A stretch of DNA of 64,000 bases from Thermoanaerobaculia bacterium (GCA_947259925.1 CAMYOG010000057.1:86606-150605), one strand, 5' to 3'. Shown: positions 33,377-42,347, counted from the first letter of the stretch. The notes: generated from the sequence alone by a model not told the origin. A program made the numbers and translations.

Positions 33377-34615
33377 TTACAGCGTTGCGACAGACGGGCG
33401 GCCCGAGGGCAGAAGGGCTCGGAACGTACTTCCCCGGCCGAGCTCGCTCTCGACCTCGACCTTGCCGCCATGCAGCTGCGCCGCGTGCTTGACGATCGCC
33501 AGACCGAGGCCGGTCCCACCCTCTTCGCGCGATCGGCCCTTGTCGACCCGGTAGAACCGTTCGAAGAGGCGCTCCAGTGCTCCGGGAGGGATGCCTATCC
33601 CGGTGTCGGTGACCTCGAGGATCATCACCTCGGCGCGCTCGAACAGCCGCACCTCGACACGGCCCTCCGGCCGGTTGTACTTGACCGCGTTCTCCAGCAG
33701 GTTGGTCGACAGGCGCGCCAGCGCCTCGGCGTCGCCGTCGAAGTGGCGGACGGTCTCGAGATCGACCGAGATCTCGAGGCCGCGGTCAGCTGCGGCGTCA
33801 CTGGTCAGCTCGACGGCTTCTTCGACGATCGAGCGCATGTCGACTGGAGCCCAGCCACTGCTGGCGGCCGGATGCTCGAGCCGGGAGAGGGTCAGCAGAT
33901 CGGAGAGCAGGGCCTCGAGCCGCTCGCACTGCCTCAGGATCCGTCGGGTGAAGCGTTCGGCTGCCTGCGGGTCCTCGAGCGCCCCGTCGGCGAGCGTTTC
34001 GGCGAAGCCACGGATCGCCGAGAGCGGCGTCTTCAGCTCGTGCGAAACGTTGGCCACGAAGTCGCGGCGGATCTCACCGGCCCTGAGAAACGGCGTCAGA
34101 TCGCGCGCCAGGACCACCACGCCGGCGCCGTCGGTGAGCGGAGCACTGGTGACGATCACCGTGCGCGTCTGTCCAAGGCTGACCTCGAGCTCGATCTCGG
34201 TCTCCTTCCCCGACTCGAGGGTCTCGGCGACCGCCCGGTCGAGGGCGGCCTGCTGCGTCAACTCGATCGCCGTGGTGCCCCCGGCCTCGCCAGAGACACC
34301 GAACAATCGTTGCCAGGGCGGATTGACCAGCACGGCGCGACCTCGGGCGTCCGCGACCAGCACACCTTCGGAGAGGCTGTCGAGGACGGCGCGCAGGTGC
34401 GCCCGTTCGGCCGTCAGATTCCCGAGGCGCGCTTCGATGTCGCGCGCCAGCTCCTTCACCTGGTCGCCGAGCGAGCCCGAGTCCCGTGTTTCGAGGCGCC
34501 CGTGTCCACCGTCGGTCTCCGAGCCGACCAGCTCGGCGAGCTCTGCCACTCCGGCCTTCAGTCCGTCCAACTCGCGTCGGCGCGGCCACCGGGAGCTCAG
34601 CTTCGGCCAGGGCAT
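33377..34615 (-). CDS. phoR: PhoR-like histidine kinase without membrane segment
   Basis: 412 residues. PAS domain (RAVLDSLSEGVLVADARGRA), HisKA box FVANVSHELKTPLSAIRGFA and HATPase motifs (NLLENAVKYN, DTGIGIPP, GTGLGLAIVKHAAQ). The domain order is that of PhoR, and it directly follows phoB (4-nt gap). Unusually there is no hydrophobic N-terminal segment: the first 90 residues are charged and coiled (RRRELDGLKAGVAELAELVG). It is therefore predicted soluble or peripheral, unlike most PhoR. Confidence 0.85.
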   Translation of the reverse strand: MPWPKLSSRWPRRRELDGLKAGVAELAELVGSETDGGHGRLETRDSGSLGDQVKELARDIEARLGNLTAERAHLRAVLDSLSEGVLVADARGRAVLVNPPWQRLFGVSGEAGGTTAIELTQQAALDRAVAETLESGKETEIELEVSLGQTRTVIVTSAPLTDGAGVVVLARDLTPFLRAGEIRRDFVANVSHELKTPLSAIRGFAETLADGALEDPQAAERFTRRILRQCERLEALLSDLLTLSRLEHPAASSGWAPVDMRSIVEEAVELTSDAAADRGLEISVDLETVRHFDGDAEALARLSTNLLENAVKYNRPEGRVEVRLFERAEVMILEVTDTGIGIPPGALERLFERFYRVDKGRSREEGGTGLGLAIVKHAAQLHGGKVEVESELGRGSTFRALLPSGRPSVATL

Positions 34616-34619
34616 CGGC

Positions 34620-35303
34620 TCACGCGCGCAGGCGGTAGCCGACGCCGATCACGGTCTCGATCCGTTGGGCTTCCTCGCCCAGCTTGCTTCTCAGCCGCCG
34701 GACGTGCGTGTCGACAGTCCGGCTGTCGACGTGCTCGGCGTATCCCCACACGTCGGTCAGGAGACGGGCTCGGGTCTGGACTCTTCCGGTGCGCTCCATC
34801 AGCACCTTCATCAACCGGAACTCCGTCGCAGTCAGCGGCACCTCGGTACCGTCGACCAGAAGCCGATGTCCGGGGACATCGAGCTGCAGGTCGCCCAGCT
34901 CGTAGGCCCGAGCCTGCTGGCCGCTGTTCTCCGCTCGCCTCAGAACCGCCTTGACCCGCAACACCACTTCACGCGGGCTGAACGGCTTGGCGAGGTAGTC
35001 GTCGGCTCCGAGCTCGAGCCCGACCACCCGGTCGACCTCCTCGTCCTTGGCGGTCAGCATGATGATCGGCAGGCTCTCGGTGCGCGCGTCGCGTCTCAGG
35101 ATGCGCGTCAGCTCGAGACCGTCCAGGCCGGGCAACATCAGGTCGAGAAGCACGAGGCTGGGGAGGCGCTTGCGAATGGCCTCGAGCGCTTCGTCGCCCC
35201 GCGACCGGGTCTCCACCTCGAAGCCTTCGCGCTCGAGGTTGTACTCGAGTATCTCGGCGATGTCGGCCTCGTCTTCGACGACGAGGATGCGCTGCCTCGA
35301 CAT
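34620..35303 (-). CDS. phoB: PhoB-like response regulator
   Basis: 227-residue OmpR/PhoB family regulator. Receiver domain with EDEADIAEILE, phospho-Asp in LVLLDLMLPGLDG, and KPF near residue 105; winged-helix DNA-binding domain with LTATEFRLMKVLMERTGRVQ and SRTVDTHVRRLRSKLG. ATG 35303 starts the canonical SRQRILVVEDE; the frame is open far upstream but that portion is non-coding. It regulates phosphate genes with phoR, probably including the porin downstream. Confidence 0.9.
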   Translation of the reverse strand: MSRQRILVVEDEADIAEILEYNLEREGFEVETRSRGDEALEAIRKRLPSLVLLDLMLPGLDGLELTRILRRDARTESLPIIMLTAKDEEVDRVVGLELGADDYLAKPFSPREVVLRVKAVLRRAENSGQQARAYELGDLQLDVPGHRLLVDGTEVPLTATEFRLMKVLMERTGRVQTRARLLTDVWGYAEHVDSRTVDTHVRRLRSKLGEEAQRIETVIGVGYRLRA

Positions 35304-35329
35304 TTCGACGGCGGAGCTTAGCACGTGGC

Positions 35330-35523
35330 TTCTCCACAGCAGGTGTGGAAAAGTCTGCGGAAAAGGTGCGGGAGACGACGGTTTCGAGCCGCTGGTACCG
35401 GCAGCGGCACGGATTGAACAAGCTCTTGTGCAGCCTGGGTAAGTCTCTTGTTTGTCGCAATTACTGGCAGGGCCGGCGGGCGGCGCGCGCGACCCGTCCG
35501 AGCGTGCCCGCCGCTTTTCCACA
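35330..35523. promoter_or_regulatory. DnaA-box-like cluster between phoB and gcvT
   Basis: TTCTCCACA (35330-35338), TGTGGAAAA (35344-35352, i.e. TTTTCCACA on the minus strand) and TTTTCCACA (35515-35523). The last two match the relaxed consensus TTWTNCACA exactly. The 348-nt gap (35304-35651) otherwise holds no gene; TAAGTCTCT (35440) and AGAGACTTA (35561) form a short inverted pair. Confidence 0.4.
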
Positions 35524-35651
35524 GTCGCCCCGCCTCCGGCTTCGTAAGTCATTGTCGAGCAGAGACTTAGGTCGCAGGTCGAGGAGCCGTCCCGGTTGGT
35601 ATAGAGTCGGCGTTCTCGAAGTTCTGGCGTTGTTCGAACCACCTGGGAGGC

Positions 35652-36764
35652 GTGACTCTGAGCTCTGAAGAGAGTGCCTTGCGCCGTACACCGCTGTACG
35701 AGTGTCACCTGCGCGCCGGGGCCCGCATGGTCGACTTCGCCGGCTGGGAGCTGCCGGTGCAATACACCGGCGTGATCGAGGAGCACCGTGCGGTGCGCGA
35801 GCGCGTCGGCGTCTTTGACGTCTCGCACATGGGCGAGTTCCGGGTCTACGGTCCGGGTGCCGAGGAGTTCCTGCAGCGGAACACTCCGAACAACGTCGTG
35901 CGTCTCAAGAAGGGTCGCGCGCACTACAGCGGTCTGATGACCGAGCGCGGTACCTACGTCGATGATCTGCTGATCTACCGGCGGACCGAGAGCGAGTTCC
36001 TGCTGGTCGTCAACGCCGCCAACCGCGCGCGGGATCTGGCGACGCTCGAGGAGCGCGCCGGCGAGACCGTCCACGTCGAAGACCGCTCGGACGACTACGC
36101 CCTGCTCGCGGTCCAGGGACCGCGGGCCGAGTCGGTGGTCGCCGAGCTGACCGCGGATCCGATCGCCGACCTCCGCTACTACGGCTTTCTCGAGGGCGAG
36201 CTTCTGGGGGCGTCCGCCCTGATCTCGCGCACCGGCTATACCGGCGAGGACGGCTTCGAGCTCTACGTCGCGGCCGAGCAGGCAGAGGCGATCTGGGAGG
36301 CACTGCTCGCCGCCGGCGCGACCGAGGGGCTGGTGCCGGCCGGCCTGGGCGCGCGCGACACCCTGCGGCTGGAGGCCTCGATGGCGCTCTACGGCCACGA
36401 GCTCGACGACCAGACGACGCCGCTCGAGGCCGGCCTCGGCTGGGTGGTCAAGCTCAAGAAGGGCGACTTCATCGGGCGCGAGGTGCTCGCGGCCCAGAAG
36501 GAGCAGGGCCTCGACAAGCAGCTGGTCGGCTTCGAGGTCGTCGAGCGCGGTATCGCTCGGGAAGGGCACGAAGTGCTCGCCGGCGATCAGGTCGTCGGCA
36601 CCGTCACCAGCGGCGTCTGGAGTCCGACGCTCGAGAAGGCGATCGGCATGGCCTATCTGCCGCCGGCGCTGGCCGGGGTCGGTACCGAGATCGAGATCAG
36701 GGTACGCAAACGGCAGCTGGCGGCGCGCGTCGTCGAGATGCCGTTCTACCGCCGGGGCGAGTAG
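35652..36764 (+). CDS. gcvT: GcvT, aminomethyltransferase of glycine cleavage
   Basis: T-protein: transfers the aminomethyl carbon from lipoyl-H protein to tetrahydrofolate. 370 residues, with [28 protein letters not shown], the folate-contact [13 protein letters not shown], and C-terminal [15 protein letters not shown]. Starts at GTG 35652 after GGGAGG. gcvH follows after 32 nt. No gcvP is in the window. Confidence 0.95.
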   Translation: MTLSSEESALRRTPLYECHLRAGARMVDFAGWELPVQYTGVIEEHRAVRERVGVFDVSHMGEFRVYGPGAEEFLQRNTPNNVVRLKKGRAHYSGLMTERGTYVDDLLIYRRTESEFLLVVNAANRARDLATLEERAGETVHVEDRSDDYALLAVQGPRAESVVAELTADPIADLRYYGFLEGELLGASALISRTGYTGEDGFELYVAAEQAEAIWEALLAAGATEGLVPAGLGARDTLRLEASMALYGHELDDQTTPLEAGLGWVVKLKKGDFIGREVLAAQKEQGLDKQLVGFEVVERGIAREGHEVLAGDQVVGTVTSGVWSPTLEKAIGMAYLPPALAGVGTEIEIRVRKRQLAARVVEMPFYRRGE

Positions 36765-36796
36765 GATTCCAGTCAAGGACGACGAAGAGGAGAGAG

Positions 36797-37183
36797 ATGT
36801 ATCCGACCGATAGGCAGTACTCGAAAGATCACGAGTGGATCCAGGTGGAAGGTGACGTCTGCACCGTGGGCATCACCCACTACGCCCAGGAGGAGCTCGG
36901 CGAGGTCGTCTTCGTCGAGCTGCCGGAAGTGGGCCAGAGCTATGACGCGAACGAGGAGATCGGCACGATCGAGTCGGTCAAGGCGGTCGCCGAGGTGTTC
37001 ACTCCGGTCGCGGGCGAGATCGTCGAGGTCAACGGAGCGCTGGAGACCGAGCCCGAGCTGGTCAACGGGGATCCCCACGGCGGTGCTTGGCTGGTGAAGA
37101 TGAAGGTGGCCGGGGACGCTCCGACCGAGGGGCTGATGACGGCCGCCGAGTACCAGGCGTTCGTCGAAGGGGAGAGCTCATAG
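36797..37183 (+). CDS. gcvH: GcvH, glycine cleavage H protein
   Basis: Lipoyl carrier of the glycine cleavage system, 128 residues. The lipoylated lysine is in ESVKAVAEVFTP, preceded by ELGEVVFVELPEVG and followed by GEIVEVNGALE and PELVNGDPHGGAWLVKM. Start ATG 36797 after GAGGAGAG. Complete and canonical. Confidence 0.96.
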   Translation: MYPTDRQYSKDHEWIQVEGDVCTVGITHYAQEELGEVVFVELPEVGQSYDANEEIGTIESVKAVAEVFTPVAGEIVEVNGALETEPELVNGDPHGGAWLVKMKVAGDAPTEGLMTAAEYQAFVEGESS

Positions 37184-37197
37184 CCGCAGTCCCGCGA

Positions 37198-37575
37198 ATG
37201 CGTCTCGAGCCGGTTCTCTTCGGAATCTTCACACTCGCTTGGCTGCTGGCCATCTTCGTCCTGGCGGTTGGCCGCTCCCTGGACAGCCCGCTCCCGGTAA
37301 GCCTCTATCACCTGTACGGGCTGGCGGTCTTCGGTGGCTGGCTGAGCGGCAACGTCTACGTGCAGAGGACCGCCAGGACGCCACGCAAGGCGCGACTTCG
37401 GGCGCTCCTGGTCTACCTGCTGGGACCCCCCGGACTGCTCTTCCTGACCCACGGCTTGACCTCGGTGCAGAGTCAGGCGCGGGTGCCGTTGGCGCCGGTC
37501 TACGCCCTCGGCATCTACGTCGTCTTCTTCATGGTGCCGGTCAGCTTCCGGCGGATGGCCGAGCCCCGCGAATAG
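37198..37575 (+). CDS. membrane protein of unknown function
   Basis: 125 residues from ATG 37198 with four predicted helices: VLFGIFTLAWLLAIFVLAVG, LYHLYGLAVFGGWLSGNVYV, LLVYLLGPPGLLFLTHGL and LAPVYALGIYVVFFMVPVSF. A short basic loop (RTARTPRKARLR) lies between helices 2 and 3. No family recognised. It follows gcvH by 14 nt. The stop is 5 nt before a REP palindrome. Confidence 0.6.
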   Translation: MRLEPVLFGIFTLAWLLAIFVLAVGRSLDSPLPVSLYHLYGLAVFGGWLSGNVYVQRTARTPRKARLRALLVYLLGPPGLLFLTHGLTSVQSQARVPLAPVYALGIYVVFFMVPVSFRRMAEPRE

Positions 37576-37580
37576 GACGA

Positions 37581-37689
37581 CCGTAATTCGGGGACAGGTT
37601 ATCTATTTCGGACGAGCTTACGAGCCTTGCCAAGGAGTTGGTCAGCCCGCAATCCCGTCCGAAATAGATAACCTGTCCCCGAATTACGG
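37581..37689. repeat. paired REP (BIME-like) palindrome, family A
   Basis: Perfect 33-bp inverted repeat: left arm 37581-37613, right arm 37657-37689, separated by 43 nt. Each arm contains ATTCGGGGACAGGTTATCTA. It lies between two convergent genes, where it can act as a two-way terminator, and the right arm supplies the TAA of queA (37686-37684). Confidence 0.9.
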
Positions 37690-38706
37690 TTCGAGGAGCA
37701 TCGCGTCGCCGTAGGAATAGAAGCGGTAGCCTTCGGCGATCGCTTCGCGATAGGCGTCGAGAATCAGCTTCCGACCGGCGAAGGCACTGACCAGGATCAA
37801 CAGGCTCGAGCGGGGCAGGTGGAAGTTGGTCAGCAGGAGATCCACCACCCGGAACTCGAAGCCGGGTCGAATGAAGAGGTCGGTCGAGCCGGCGCCCGCG
37901 GCGGGTGTGGCCCCGGCTTCGAGGGCCGCGGCTTCGAGCGTGCGGACCACGGTGGTCCCGACCGCTACGACCCGTCCGCTTGCGGCCCTCGTCGCCTCGA
38001 TCGCCGAAACGGTCGCGGCCGGGATCTCGTAGCTCTCGCGGTCCATCACGTGCTCGTGCACCAGCTCCGCGGTGACCGGCTTGAAGGTACCGATGCCCAC
38101 CCGTAGGGTCACGCTCGCCGTCCGTACACCGAGCTCTTCGAGCCGGCCGAGGATCTCCTCGGTGAAATGGAGCCCGGCGGTCGGTGCGGCGATGGAACCG
38201 GGCTCCCGGGCGTAGACCGTCTGATAGTTGGTCCGGTCGCCGGGCTCGTCCGGCCGTTTGATGTACGGGGGGAGCGGCACGTGCCCGATCGCCTCGAGAT
38301 GGGGCTCGACGTGGTCCGAGAACCGGAGCCGGAAGAGCCCGCCGTCGGCGCGTCCGAGCACCGTGGCCGTCAGTCCGTCGCCGAGCTCGATCGTCGTTTC
38401 GGGCCGCGCGCGCCTCCCGGGCCGCGCCAGACAGAGCCACTCCCGCTCGGAGGTCTGCTCGGCGAGCAGCAGTTCGATCCGGCCTCCGGTGCCGGCCCGC
38501 TCGCCGTAGACGCGCGCCAGCAGGACCCGCGTGTCGTTGACGACCAGGAGGTCGCCCGGACGCAGTAGCCGCGGCAGGTCGGCGATGCCGCAATGCCGCT
38601 CGGCCCCCGAGCGGTACGGGCAAAAGAGCCGGCTCTCGCCCCGCGGTGCCGGTCGCTCGGCGATCCGGTCCGGCGGCAGCTCGAAGTCGAAGTCGCGGGT
38701 CAGCAT
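37684..38706 (-). CDS. queA: QueA, SAM:tRNA ribosyltransferase-isomerase
   Basis: Transfers and isomerises the ribose of SAM onto preQ1 in tRNA to form epoxyqueuosine. 340 residues with the family blocks DFDFELPPDRIAERPAPRGESRL, GDLLVVNDTRVLLARV, SIAAPTAGLHFTEEIL, VGIGTFKPV, and VGTTVVRTLEAAA; C-terminal LLTNFHLPRSSLLILVSAFAG. The last codons LEP then TAA fall inside a REP arm, so the stop derives from the element. Starts 15 nt after the permease gene and is probably cotranscribed. Confidence 0.95.
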   Translation of the reverse strand: MLTRDFDFELPPDRIAERPAPRGESRLFCPYRSGAERHCGIADLPRLLRPGDLLVVNDTRVLLARVYGERAGTGGRIELLLAEQTSEREWLCLARPGRRARPETTIELGDGLTATVLGRADGGLFRLRFSDHVEPHLEAIGHVPLPPYIKRPDEPGDRTNYQTVYAREPGSIAAPTAGLHFTEEILGRLEELGVRTASVTLRVGIGTFKPVTAELVHEHVMDRESYEIPAATVSAIEATRAASGRVVAVGTTVVRTLEAAALEAGATPAAGAGSTDLFIRPGFEFRVVDLLLTNFHLPRSSLLILVSAFAGRKLILDAYREAIAEGYRFYSYGDAMLLEP

Positions 38707-38721
38707 CGGCGTCGACCCAGC

Positions 38722-39696
38722 CTACCGGGAGCGCGGGTCGAGCTGAGCACGCAAGCCGTCTCCGAGGAGGTGGAAGGAGATCACGGTGAGCGCGATCGCC
38801 ACCCCCGGGAAGGTGGCGACCCACCAGGCCGTGGTCAGGGCGTCGCTCCCCTGGGCGATCATGTTGCCCCAGGTCGGACTCGGTGTCGGCACGCCCAGGC
38901 CGAGGAACGAGAGGCTGGCCTCGACCAGGATGATGTCGCCCACCCGTAGGGCCGTGTAGGCGATCACCGGCGTCAGGGCGTTGGGCAGCAGATGCTGGAA
39001 GAAGATCCGCGTCGGCGCGGCGCCGACCGCATCGGCCGCGAGCACGAAGTCGCGCTGCTTGAGGCCGAGGATCTCCGCCCGGATCAGCCGCGCGGTTCCC
39101 ATCCACCCCGTGCCACCGAGAATCAGGATGAGCACCGTGAAGCTGACGTCGAACATGGCAGCCAGCGCGATCGCGATGAACAGATGCGGGAACGCCATCA
39201 GGGCGTCGGTGAGTCTCATCAGGAGACTGTCGATGCCTCGCCCGGCTGTCGCCGCCACGCCGCCCACCAGAACGCCGAGAAAGAGTGCCAGGGCGGCTGC
39301 GACCAGCCCGATCCAGAGCGAGCTACGTGCTCCGTAGAGCAGGCGACTCAGGACGTCGCGGCCGAAGCGGTCGGTACCGAGCGGGAAGGATCGCGCTCTG
39401 AGAGCGCCGGCCGGATCGGCAGTCGCCAGGTCGGCGAGCGGTACCAGCCGGCGCTCGCCGAGCCGCTCGATCTCGAGGCCGTCGTCGACCACGCGTGCGC
39501 TCTCGGCCAGCAGGGTCGAGCCGTCGCCCAGGCGGATCTCCGTCCTGCTGCTTCCCGGCGTCAGGAACCGACCGGCGACCGGGTCGCTCGGCTCGATCGG
39601 GTCGGCGGGCGACAGCCGCCCGGCGCCCGCCGCGAGCAGGATCAGCAGGGCGAGCAGGGCGCCGCCCCAGAGCGTCAGCCGTCGATCGCCCTTCAC
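38722..39696 (-). CDS. ABC transporter permease, DppC/OppC type
   Basis: 324 residues with one N-terminal helix, a roughly 60-residue extracytoplasmic insert, then the five-helix permease core (WIGLVAAALALFLGVLVGG, LIRAEILGLKQRDFVLAADA which is the EAA-type loop, TPVIAYTALRVGDIILVEAS). GTG 39696 overlaps the stop of the DppB-like gene (GTGA). The loop carries NALTPVIA and SFLGLGVPTPSPTWG, typical of peptide/nickel importers. No binding protein or ATPase gene is nearby, so the substrate is undetermined. Confidence 0.87.
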   Translation of the reverse strand: MKGDRRLTLWGGALLALLILLAAGAGRLSPADPIEPSDPVAGRFLTPGSSRTEIRLGDGSTLLAESARVVDDGLEIERLGERRLVPLADLATADPAGALRARSFPLGTDRFGRDVLSRLLYGARSSLWIGLVAAALALFLGVLVGGVAATAGRGIDSLLMRLTDALMAFPHLFIAIALAAMFDVSFTVLILILGGTGWMGTARLIRAEILGLKQRDFVLAADAVGAAPTRIFFQHLLPNALTPVIAYTALRVGDIILVEASLSFLGLGVPTPSPTWGNMIAQGSDALTTAWWVATFPGVAIALTVISFHLLGDGLRAQLDPRSR

Positions 39697-40670
39697 CCGG
39701 CCTCCGATCGGCGCACGCGCGGGTCGGCGGCGGCCAGGAGCAGATCGGCCAACAGACTGCCCAGGATGACGAAGAGCGCCGACAGCGCGGTAGCGGCCAT
39801 CAACACCGGATAGTCGCGCGTGCCGATCGCCTCCCACGTCAGCCTGCCCATCCCGGGCCAAGAGAAGACGCGCTCGACGACCAGTGCGCCGCCCACCAGG
39901 TATGGCAGCGATAGCCCGAGCAGTTGAGTCAGCGGTGCGACGGCGTTGCGCAGGCCGTGCACCCAGAGCACGGTCCGCTCCGAGACCCCCTTGGCTCGCG
40001 CGGTCCGTACGTAGTCTTGCTGCAGCACCTCGACCAGGCTGCCGCGCAGCAGCCGCACCACGCTGCCGAGAGTCGCCAGACCGAGGACCAGCGCTGGCAG
40101 CGCCAGGTGGTGGAGCCGGTCGAGCGTCCGGCCGATCAGCCCGAGGCTATCGCCGTCGAGGCTCTGGGTGTGGCCCGGGGGGAAGAGCGGCAGCGTATGG
40201 CTCAGGAGCAGGATCGCCATCAGTCCGAGCCAGAATGCGGGGAGGGCGTAGAGCAGGACCGACAGGAACCGAATGACGTGGTCCTGCAGCCGCTCCGCGT
40301 GACGCGCCGCGGTGACGCCGAGCAAGAGCCCGAAGGTGAACTGGACCAGGAGCGCCGCCAGGCTCAGCAACAGAGTCGGCGGTCCGTAGAGCGCCAGGAG
40401 CTCGCTGACGGGCCGTTTCGTCGACGGCGAGATGCCCCAGTTCCAGTGCAGAACGACCGCTCGTAGCCAGGCTACGTAGCGCTCCGGCAACGGCCGATCG
40501 AGACCGTAGAGCGCGTTCAGCTCGTCGGCGTACTCGGCCGGCACCCGCGGATCGAGGTAGACCGCTCCCGGCCCCCCGGGCGCCACCTGGATGACGAAGA
40601 AGGTCAGCGTCAAGACCAGGAAGATCAGTACGGCGGACGCTGCCAGGCGCCGCAGTAGATACGCAGTCAT
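39693..40670 (-). CDS. ABC transporter permease, DppB/OppB type
   Basis: 325 residues. First helix LAASAVLIFLVLTLTFFVIQ is followed by the DppB-type extracytoplasmic domain (DPRVPAEYADELNALYGLDR), then RALYALPAFWLGL helix region and the EAA loop QQDYVRTARAKGVSERTVLW. ATG 40670 chosen; a GTG codon one position earlier is also possible. First gene of the dppB-dppC-queA strand, divergent from the NtrB-like kinase. Confidence 0.88.
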   Translation of the reverse strand: MTAYLLRRLAASAVLIFLVLTLTFFVIQVAPGGPGAVYLDPRVPAEYADELNALYGLDRPLPERYVAWLRAVVLHWNWGISPSTKRPVSELLALYGPPTLLLSLAALLVQFTFGLLLGVTAARHAERLQDHVIRFLSVLLYALPAFWLGLMAILLLSHTLPLFPPGHTQSLDGDSLGLIGRTLDRLHHLALPALVLGLATLGSVVRLLRGSLVEVLQQDYVRTARAKGVSERTVLWVHGLRNAVAPLTQLLGLSLPYLVGGALVVERVFSWPGMGRLTWEAIGTRDYPVLMAATALSALFVILGSLLADLLLAAADPRVRRSEAG

Positions 40671-40708
40671 CACGGAATCACGAATCGGCCGAATGCTATC
40701 CTCGATAG

Positions 40709-42157
40709 ATGCCCGAGGGCGGCTCCGCGCGCTTTTCCGGTTCTCGCCGCCTCCTGGTGGCCTCGATCGTCCTGGGCGTTTTCGTTCTGGTCGACCTGGG
40801 TCTCCTGGGGTGGCTGATCTTCCGCTCGCTCTCCAAGCGGGAGGTCGAGCGGGTCCTGCTCGAGACCCGCCGCGAGGCGGAGGAGGTGGCCGAGCAGCTG
40901 GCCGGCACCGCTGCCGAGGACGGCCAGGATCTCTACACGCTGATCGCGGTGGAGCGTGAGAAGCAGACCTATATCGACACCATCCTCCAGAGGCGCGAGA
41001 TCATCCAGACCGTCGAGATCCGCAACCTGGAAGGTCACCTGGTCTTCCGCGCCCAGGGCGAGCGCTTCGATCCCCCGCAGGCGGCGATCGACGGCGCCGG
41101 CATCGAAGCCCAGGAGGTACCGCTCCAGATCGAGACCCAGACGACCGAGCGCTCGGAGACGGTCAACTACGACATGGAGATTCCGATCGGCGATCTGGGC
41201 ATGCTCCACATCGGCATCAGCCAGGTCCAGCTCCAGGAGCGGGTCGAGGTTCTGCGCGGTGAGCTGGTTCGCCAGACCTCGGTCCTCGGCGCGGTCACGC
41301 TGGTCGTTCTGCTGCTGGCGTACTTGACCATCTGGTGGCTCTGGCGGCGCGGCCGGAAGCTCGAGGAGCAGGCCGCCGAAGCCGAGCGGATGGCCTACAT
41401 CGGCACGCTGGCCTCGGGACTGGCGCACGAGATCCGCAACCCGCTCAACTCGCTCAACCTGAACATGCAGATGCTCGAGGAGGAGGCAGCCGGTCCGACC
41501 TTCGGTCAGTCGCGAAGCCGATTGTTCGAGGTCACCCAGCAAGAGATCCATCGACTCGAGCGGCTAGTGACCGACTTCCTGTCGTACGCCAAGCCGCGGC
41601 CGCTCGAGATGGAAGAGCTTCCGGCCGTCGACCTGCTCCGGCGCTGCGGCGATCTTCTGGCCGCCGAGTTCGAGACCCACGGCGCCCGGATCGTGGTCGA
41701 GGACCTGAGTGGCGGCGGGCTGGTGCGGGTCGATCAAGCGCAGCTGACCCAACTGCTGCTGAACCTGGCCCAGAACGCGCTGGCCGCCACCGAAGAGAGC
41801 GATCGCCCGCCGCGGATCACGTTTACCGCCCGCGCGTCGGAAGGAGCAGTCCACCTCGAGGTCGAGGACAATGGCGTCGGCATTCCCGAGGAGGAGTCGC
41901 GCAGGATCTTCGACCTGTTCTACTCGACCCGCAAAGGCGGCACCGGCCTCGGGCTCGCAGTGGTCCGGCGCATCGCCGCCGATCACGGCGGCAGCGTCGA
42001 GGTCGAGAGCACGATCGGCGTCGGCACCCGGGTGCGGCTGACGCTGCCGCGCGTGAGCGAAGTGGCGCCTCAGCCGATCGGGCGCGAGTCATCCCAAGAA
42101 AGCGGGGACACAATACTCATTCCGCCGCGCCGCAAGCCCCGGCCGGTCGCGAAATGA
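40709..42157 (+). CDS. NtrB-type membrane histidine kinase
   Basis: 482 residues. Helix 1 (LLVASIVLGVFVLVDLGLLG), a periplasmic sensor of about 150 residues, helix 2 (VLGAVTLVVLLLAYLTIWWL), a short linker, then HisKA with HEIRNPLNSLNLNMQMLEEE and HATPase motifs (NLAQNALAA, DNGVGIPE, GTGLGLAVVRRIAADHGG). The HEIRNPL box is the NtrB/ZraS subgroup that usually controls a sigma-54 activator, but no receiver-containing gene follows. The last 17 residues or so (GDTILIPPRRKPRPVAK) are encoded by a family B REP and are not part of the kinase. Confidence 0.88.
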   Translation: MPEGGSARFSGSRRLLVASIVLGVFVLVDLGLLGWLIFRSLSKREVERVLLETRREAEEVAEQLAGTAAEDGQDLYTLIAVEREKQTYIDTILQRREIIQTVEIRNLEGHLVFRAQGERFDPPQAAIDGAGIEAQEVPLQIETQTTERSETVNYDMEIPIGDLGMLHIGISQVQLQERVEVLRGELVRQTSVLGAVTLVVLLLAYLTIWWLWRRGRKLEEQAAEAERMAYIGTLASGLAHEIRNPLNSLNLNMQMLEEEAAGPTFGQSRSRLFEVTQQEIHRLERLVTDFLSYAKPRPLEMEELPAVDLLRRCGDLLAAEFETHGARIVVEDLSGGGLVRVDQAQLTQLLLNLAQNALAATEESDRPPRITFTARASEGAVHLEVEDNGVGIPEEESRRIFDLFYSTRKGGTGLGLAVVRRIAADHGGSVEVESTIGVGTRVRLTLPRVSEVAPQPIGRESSQESGDTILIPPRRKPRPVAK

Positions 42158-42178
42158 GGTCCCTGTCACCGCGTTTCT
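42103..42178. repeat. REP element, family B, at the kinase end
   Basis: CGGGGACACAATACTCAT at 42103-42120 and, inverted, ATGAGGTCCCTGTCACC at 42154-42170. It covers the final codons of the kinase and touches the stop of the convergent Zn-ribbon gene. Confidence 0.7.
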
Positions 42179-42347
42179 AGGCCGGAGCTTCCACCAGCTC
42201 CTCGTACTCCTGCTGGCTCAGGAAGGTATCGACGTCGTCGTTGCCGCACACCTCGCAGATCGCCTCGGCGACCTTGCCTTCCTTCCACTCGAAGACGTAG
42301 GTCGGCGACTCACATTCGACGCAGATCAGGAACTCGGGCTCGCTCAT
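42177..42347 (-). CDS. small zinc-ribbon protein
   Basis: 56 residues from ATG 42347: EFLICVECESPTYVFEWKEG then AICEVCGNDDVDTF and an acidic tail. Two CxxC pairs spaced by about 21 residues make a single zinc ribbon. Proteins of this kind are common and unstudied. A longer upstream reading would overlap the hydrolase gene and has no homology-like sequence. Shares the gap with the hydrolase gene 86 nt upstream. Confidence 0.7.
   Translation of the reverse strand: MSEPEFLICVECESPTYVFEWKEGKVAEAICEVCGNDDVDTFLSQQEYEELVEAPA

Noticed and set aside
33359..33380. CTGTAACACGTGCGTCGC near the porin gene as a Pho box
   Set aside because: Only one half resembles the consensus repeat, and it lies partly within phoR's end; too weak to call.
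35304..35651. Replication origin between phoB and gcvT
   Set aside because: Only three boxes, no AT-rich region and no dnaA/dnaN/gidA neighbourhood.
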